From Tepidisphaera sp. (GTDB lineage Bacteria; Planctomycetota; Phycisphaerae; Phycisphaerales; UBA1924): 64,000 nt of DNA. Under the pieces are notes generated by a model that saw only the letters and a program-made list of their open reading frames with translations, was not told the DNA's origin and did not search any database. The translations under genes were made by a program, and so were the position numbers. This document shows positions 60,058-64,000 of this stretch, one piece after another (the first letter of the stretch is position 1; every line of letters begins with the position of its first letter). The stretch lies in NCBI GenBank assembly GCA_016124375.1, contig WGNV01000002.1, positions 186,001-250,000 on the forward strand, written 5' to 3'.

Positions 60058-60294
60058 TCAATCCTGGTGCCCGCGCTTGGGGTTCAGCAGCGCCGGGGCG
60101 CACACCGCGCCGATGATGACCACCGTCGCCAGCAGCGACAGGATCGCCGGCGGGTCGTCAGGCTTGGAGGGCGTGGGCGGGTTCACCGTGGTCGGGGCGG
60201 GCGCCTGGGGCTGGGCCAGCGCCAGGGGCGAGGCCACCCCGGCAACAGCCGCGGCCAGGAAGATTCGGGCGAGATTCATGCGAACAGACTTCAT
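60058..60294 (-). CDS. Small Pro-rich membrane protein (78 residues)
   Basis: A 78-residue protein with an N-terminal signal-like helix (IFLAAAVAGVASPLALAQ), a Pro/Thr-rich linker (PQAPAPTTVNPPTPSKP) and a C-terminal membrane helix (LSLLATVVIIGAVCAPALL). The tail is basic (NPKRGHQD). The family is not recognised. The ATG at 60294 is exactly six bases after a TATCAT hexamer, so it is probably the leaderless first gene of the operon leading to ricT; an upstream in-frame TTG would start before that promoter. Codon use is similar to its neighbours. Confidence 0.7.
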   Translation of the reverse strand: MKSVRMNLARIFLAAAVAGVASPLALAQPQAPAPTTVNPPTPSKPDDPPAILSLLATVVIIGAVCAPALLNPKRGHQD

Positions 60295-60306
60295 GGGAAG
60301 ATGATA
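60295..60306 (-). promoter_or_regulatory. Leaderless-type promoter of the ricT operon
   Basis: TATCAT on the minus strand (60301-60306) is followed by six bases (CTTCCC) and the ATG at 60294. Confidence 0.6.
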
Positions 60307-60357
60307 CCGCGCCAACGCGACGATTGCACCTTCGCCGTTCAGCCCGGCAGGGCCGGC

Positions 60358-61014
60358 CTACACCCCCAGCGCCGCCAGCCGCTCGATGCCCGGCAACGGG
60401 GGCAGCTCCGCCCGCCCGGCGGCCACAAACGAAAACCCCACCCGCCGATCCTCCCCGATCGGATTCGGCCCGGGCGGCGCCAGCGCCCCGCTGATCTCGT
60501 CAAAAACCCGGCTCGGCACGTTCATCGTCCCCCATCGCGGGCTCCGCACCTTCGCCACCTTCGCATACTCCCGCACCCGCACCCCCCGCAGCGAATACCA
60601 CCGGCCGTCGTGCGTCACGATCTCCTCAAACAACGCGTCCGGCGGCAGGTCATCGCACCAGTACACGAACACGAACACCGCCTCAAACCCCGCGCCGAAC
60701 AGCCCCTCCCACCTCAGCAGGCTGTCGATGTCGTCCTGGGTTACCCAGTTTTCCAGTCGCGTCGTCGCGCCCCCGGAGCGGCGTCGCGCCAGCTTCCGCC
60801 CCTTGCACTCGACCAGCAGATTCGTGTCCGCGCCGTAAATGACAAAATCAAAGCTCTTCAGGCTGCCCACGCCCCCCTGCGACACGAACGACTCCCACGA
60901 ACCCGTCCGGTCGGGCAGCAACGCCTTGCGGGCTTCGTCCACCGCGACGTACGGGATCCGCCTGGTGCGCAGGTAGTTCTCGAACGCCTGCTCGTAGTGA
61001 TACCGGCGCTGCAT
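60358..61014 (-). CDS. HYExxFE-type protein with PD-(D/E)XK-like nuclease core
   Basis: A 218-residue protein. Its N-terminus (RRYHYEQAFENYLRTRRIPYVAVDEARK, split, ~3-30) resembles a conserved planctomycete hypothetical. FDFVIYGADTNLLVECKGRK (split at ~55-73) fits a restriction-endonuclease-like core: a motif Asp, then E-x-K on the next strand. The C-terminal half has no recognised domain. No methylase or partner gene is adjacent, so a repair or structural role is as likely as defence. Its ATG lies exactly six bases after a TATGAT hexamer with no Shine-Dalgarno. Confidence 0.75.
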   Translation of the reverse strand: MQRRYHYEQAFENYLRTRRIPYVAVDEARKALLPDRTGSWESFVSQGGVGSLKSFDFVIYGADTNLLVECKGRKLARRRSGGATTRLENWVTQDDIDSLLRWEGLFGAGFEAVFVFVYWCDDLPPDALFEEIVTHDGRWYSLRGVRVREYAKVAKVRSPRWGTMNVPSRVFDEISGALAPPGPNPIGEDRRVGFSFVAAGRAELPPLPGIERLAALGV

Positions 61015-61026
61015 GTTCGGATCATA
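61015..61026 (-). promoter_or_regulatory. Leaderless-type promoter of the PD-(D/E)XK-like gene
   Basis: TATGAT on the minus strand (61021-61026) is followed by six bases (CCGAAC) and the ATG at 61014. A weak TTGGGG-like -35 may lie 16 bases further upstream. Confidence 0.6.
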
Positions 61027-61071
61027 TCAGGTTTCCGCCCGCCCCAAACCGACCCCTTGCAAGCCGCACGC

Positions 61072-64000
61072 TCACGCCTTGTCCTCTGCTTCCTTGGCTA
61101 AGCGCTCCGCCGCCCGGCGCTTGGCCGCGAGCAGCCCGCCCTCTTCCGGCGCGGGCGTTGGCGGGCCCGCCGGCGCATCGTCGCTGCGCTCGGGCTGCGT
61201 CAGCGGCGCCAGCTTCGCGGCCCGGCGCCGATCTCTCGCCGCCTGGCGCAGGGCCGCGGCTTCATCATCCCCCAGCGCGATCGCCGGCGCCTCGTCGGTC
61301 TTGGTCGGGGCCGCCTTGAGCGCTCCCAGCGTGGCCGCCGGCGCCAGCACCGGGCCCGCCTGCGCCAGCTCAGGCCTGAATCGGCGGCTCACCCACCGGT
61401 CCCACGCCACCCGCCGCCCCGCCACGTCCAAGAGCACCACCGCCACCAGCCAGGGCAGAAGGTCCTGCCACGCGCCGGTCACGACCTCTCGGGGCGGCAC
61501 CCCCCGCCGATCGAACAGGTCCGCCGCCTCGGGCCTCGTGATGTCCAGCACCCGCCCGCCCGAGAGCTGGGCGATGCGCTCCAGCGCCGCGCGATCGCTG
61601 CGCAGGTTGCGATACTCCGCCCCCTGCAGCACCGACACTCCCGCCACCAGCGGCGTCAGCGCCTTGTCACCCTGCGAGGCCTTCAGCACCGCCACGTACG
61701 TCCCCGCGTCGGCCGCGTCCAGCCGGGTCTGGTAGTGCCCGGGGCCGATCTGCGGCAAGGTCACGCTCCGCGAACTGCCGTCGGGCGCAAACACCGTCGC
61801 CGAAGTCACCAGCCCGTCCAACGGGCGCTTCGAATCATCCTGCGCGTTGAGCGACAGCAGCAGCCCGCCGTCGGTGGGCGTCACCTCCGCCTGCAATCCC
61901 TTGGCCCCGGGCGGACGCAGCACGGTGTGCAGCACGTTGCTCCAAAGCGTGCGGAAATCCGGGCTCGCGATCCACGCCTTTGCCCATGCCCCGGCGTCGC
62001 TGGTCCATGCCGCGACCTGCCCCAGCCCCACGGGCCAGTGCGCCAGCACCGGCTGGTCCTTGTCGCTCACGATGGGCGTCAGCGCCGTCGGGTCCGTGCG
62101 CTTGGAGGTGATGACCATGCCCCCAAGCACGGGCGGGCGTGAGAGCCCCGAAAGCACGGGCGAGCCGTCGTCGACCAGCCTGGGCTGGAACGGATCCTCG
62201 CGCAACAGAGGCGTCCGCACGATGCGGACCGCCTTGAGCAGCAGCTTGGGCAGCGAGGAGATGTTCTGGGCGTGAAAGAACGCCCCGCCCCCGGCCGAAG
62301 CCATCTGCGCCAGGCCGGCGGTGTCGGCCTCATCGCCCACCGCGATGGCGGAGACCTTCACGCCCTGGGCCGCCAGCTGCTTGGCCATGGGCGTCAGCAG
62401 CTCGCGATTCTGCGAGACCCCGTCGGTCAGCAGCACGATGTGCTTGATCTTGGCCTTGCCCGCGCTCTTTTCGATCTGGCTCGCGGCCATCTGCAGCCCC
62501 GAGACGGCGTCGGTCCCGCCCCCGGGGGTGATCCACCTCAGCGAGTCGCAGGTGCGCTGCGGGTCGTTGTTGGGCCCCAGGGGCACCAGCAGCGATGAGT
62601 CGCTGTTGAAGACCACTACGCCCACCAGGTCGGTGGGGTCGAGCGAGCGCACCGCCAGCGCCGCCGCGTCATTGGCGATCTCCTGCTGCGATCTTCCGGT
62701 GCCGAAGACCGGGCGCGACATCGAGCCCGAGTTGTCGAGCACGAACACCGTCGCGACCTGGGGCGACAGCACCACGTCCGGCACGTCCAGGTGCACGGGC
62801 AGGATCGGCTCGAGCGCGCTGCCCCGCCAGCCCCCCGGCGCAAAGCTGTCGGGCCCGCCGACCATGACCAGCCCGCCGCCCAGGTCGGAGACGTAACTGG
62901 CGAGCAGGGGCCCGAAGCCCTGGGGCACGTCGGCCGCCGACACGTTGTCGAGGATCACAAGGTCGTAGCCCTGCAGGGTGAGCAGGTCGGTGGGTGCTCC
63001 GCCGGGTGGGCGCACCGTGACATCCGCCACGGCTTCGCGCAGCGTCTGGGCGAGCGTCTGCGCGCCGTCCGACTGACTTCCCTGCGAGACGCCATCGAGC
63101 AGCAGCACGCTGCCCTTGCCCGGGGTGATGGTGAACGCGCTCGCGACGTTGTTCTCGGGCACCGTGTCGGCGATCGCCCGCTGCACCCCGTCCGGGCCCG
63201 TCTCCAGCGCGGGCTGGAAGTACGCCGTGAACTTGTGAACCTTGGACTTGCCCGGGGTGTGCTCAAACGTGAAGACATTGGCACCGGGCTTGAGCGTGAC
63301 CGCCTGGGCGGCGATCTGCTCCTGCCCGTCGGTGATTCGCAATGACCCGCTGCTCGCGTCCGTCGAGGAGATCACAACCCGCAGCCGCACCGGCGTTCCC
63401 TCGGCCACGCTCGGCGGGGCGTCGAAGGCGTCGATCGCGATCTCGTGCCTGATGTCATAGCCGAACGGCACCACGTCGATCGGCACGCCCAGCCCGCGCC
63501 GCGCGCCCCCGGCCCGCCCTGAGGCCTCGGCCGCGGCGAACGCATCACCCCGGGTCTGATCCCCGTCGCTGAACAGCACCAGGCGCCCCGTCGCGTCAGG
63601 CGGGATCAGCGCCCGCGCCAGCTTGATCGCGCCCGCGATGTCCGTCCCCTGCACCCCGGGCGCGAGGATGTCGCGGGTCGTCGGGTCGCCCGAGGTCGGG
63701 CGCGCCACCGCCGCGGCCTGGCCGTCGAAGGCGATGATGCCCACCAGGTCCTCCGGCCCGCGCCGGCGCGAGGCCTGGTGCAGGTATTCCTTCACCTTGC
63801 GGACGGCCTCGTCCCCGCCCGCGAAGCGCTGCATGGAGCCCGACACATCCACCAGCGCGACCACCGCCAGCGTGTCCGTCTTCTTCGCGAAGCTCACCCC
63901 CGCCAGCAGCAGGGCAAAGACCCCCAGCAGCACCACCCGCACCACGACCGCGCCCACCCGGCGCAGCATCGTCATCCCCGCGAACGACCGGAACGCGATC
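61072..64000 (-). CDS. Large membrane VWA-domain protein (5' end cut by window edge)
   Basis: At least 975 residues in frame to the right edge. A membrane helix (LGVFALLLAGVSFA) precedes a first VWA domain with the MIDAS motif DVSGSM. A linker follows, then a glutamine-amidotransferase-like region (YDLVILDNVSAADVPQGFGPLL, GGGLVMVGGPDSFAPGGW), and a second VWA domain with DNSGSM and LLTDGVSQNRELL. Next come a beta-rich region, a second membrane helix near AWQDLLPWLVAVVLLDV and a basic/Ala tail. An in-frame ATG at 63975 exists. However, the codons before it read FRSFAGMTMLRR, which matches the internal RSLAG...RR segment of this family, so the true start probably lies beyond the window. Confidence 0.88.
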   Translation of the reverse strand, partial: IAFRSFAGMTMLRRVGAVVVRVVLLGVFALLLAGVSFAKKTDTLAVVALVDVSGSMQRFAGGDEAVRKVKEYLHQASRRRGPEDLVGIIAFDGQAAAVARPTSGDPTTRDILAPGVQGTDIAGAIKLARALIPPDATGRLVLFSDGDQTRGDAFAAAEASGRAGGARRGLGVPIDVVPFGYDIRHEIAIDAFDAPPSVAEGTPVRLRVVISSTDASSGSLRITDGQEQIAAQAVTLKPGANVFTFEHTPGKSKVHKFTAYFQPALETGPDGVQRAIADTVPENNVASAFTITPGKGSVLLLDGVSQGSQSDGAQTLAQTLREAVADVTVRPPGGAPTDLLTLQGYDLVILDNVSAADVPQGFGPLLASYVSDLGGGLVMVGGPDSFAPGGWRGSALEPILPVHLDVPDVVLSPQVATVFVLDNSGSMSRPVFGTGRSQQEIANDAAALAVRSLDPTDLVGVVVFNSDSSLLVPLGPNNDPQRTCDSLRWITPGGGTDAVSGLQMAASQIEKSAGKAKIKHIVLLTDGVSQNRELLTPMAKQLAAQGVKVSAIAVGDEADTAGLAQMASAGGGAFFHAQNISSLPKLLLKAVRIVRTPLLREDPFQPRLVDDGSPVLSGLSRPPVLGGMVITSKRTDPTALTPIVSDKDQPVLAHWPVGLGQVAAWTSDAGAWAKAWIASPDFRTLWSNVLHTVLRPPGAKGLQAEVTPTDGGLLLSLNAQDDSKRPLDGLVTSATVFAPDGSSRSVTLPQIGPGHYQTRLDAADAGTYVAVLKASQGDKALTPLVAGVSVLQGAEYRNLRSDRAALERIAQLSGGRVLDITRPEAADLFDRRGVPPREVVTGAWQDLLPWLVAVVLLDVAGRRVAWDRWVSRRFRPELAQAGPVLAPAATLGALKAAPTKTDEAPAIALGDDEAAALRQAARDRRRAAKLAPLTQPERSDDAPAGPPTPAPEEGGLLAAKRRAAERLAKEAEDKA

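Noticed and set aside
1-64000. CRISPR arrays, insertion sequences, prophage or integrase-linked islands
   Set aside because: No regularly spaced repeats, transposase or integrase genes, or phage structural genes were found.

Overview
The window is GC-rich bacterial chromosome. It most resembles a planctomycete, probably of the Phycisphaerae. The signs are a PEP-CTERM protein with a VPAPGA-type sorting tail, a Ser/Thr kinase-TPR fusion, tricorn-type proteases, a zinc-ribbon membrane protein, two-VWA membrane proteins, a large inverted repeat of a type common in planctomycetes, and many small proteins without recognisable family. This placement is inference from gene content. I see no prophage, plasmid, insertion sequence or CRISPR array, and no gap between genes exceeds 300 bases.

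Layout. 1-672 is the start of a tricorn/TolB-type protein that runs off the left edge. 939-7293 is a DNA-damage cassette: SRAP (HMCES/YedK-like), ImuA, ImuB and DnaE2. A palindrome overlaps the imuA promoter. 7320-15301 is a two-component system divergent from a three-gene RND efflux operon. 15303-24455 is mostly housekeeping: YncE-like propeller, CoA-transferase, tRNA-Arg, rpsT, CPBP protease, citrate synthase, trpF, shikimate kinase and EF-P. It also holds a protein with an RNase A-like (CdiA-CT-type) toxin domain. 24732-26825 holds two tandem Tat-exported metallo-beta-lactamase-fold hydrolases. 26842-37845 is rich in regulation: kinase-TPR, Fur-family regulator, zinc-ribbon membrane protein, complete tricorn protease, ECF sigma factor, and a histidine kinase with an NtrC-type sigma-54 activator. 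37869-47079 has an aldo/keto reductase, CDF transporter, MutL, HIT protein, BirA, NadC, FabI and two proteins of unknown function. 47080-53488 has sdhCAB, a DUF1844 protein, a SurA-like lipoprotein and YraN. 53496-64000 has a sensor kinase, MiaB, a PEP-CTERM protein, RicT with three small membrane proteins, a PD-(D/E)XK-like protein and a VWA protein that is cut by the right edge.

The most notable signals are not genes. (1) Seven genes have a TA-N3-T -10 hexamer exactly six bases before the start codon and no Shine-Dalgarno. Two more have spacings of five and seven. This implies widespread leaderless transcription and corrects several start sites. (2) Two intergenic copies of an 80-94 bp element fold into a perfect four-way cloverleaf, with compensatory base changes between copies. 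(3) A palindrome sits inside the imuA promoter and is a candidate SOS operator for this lineage.
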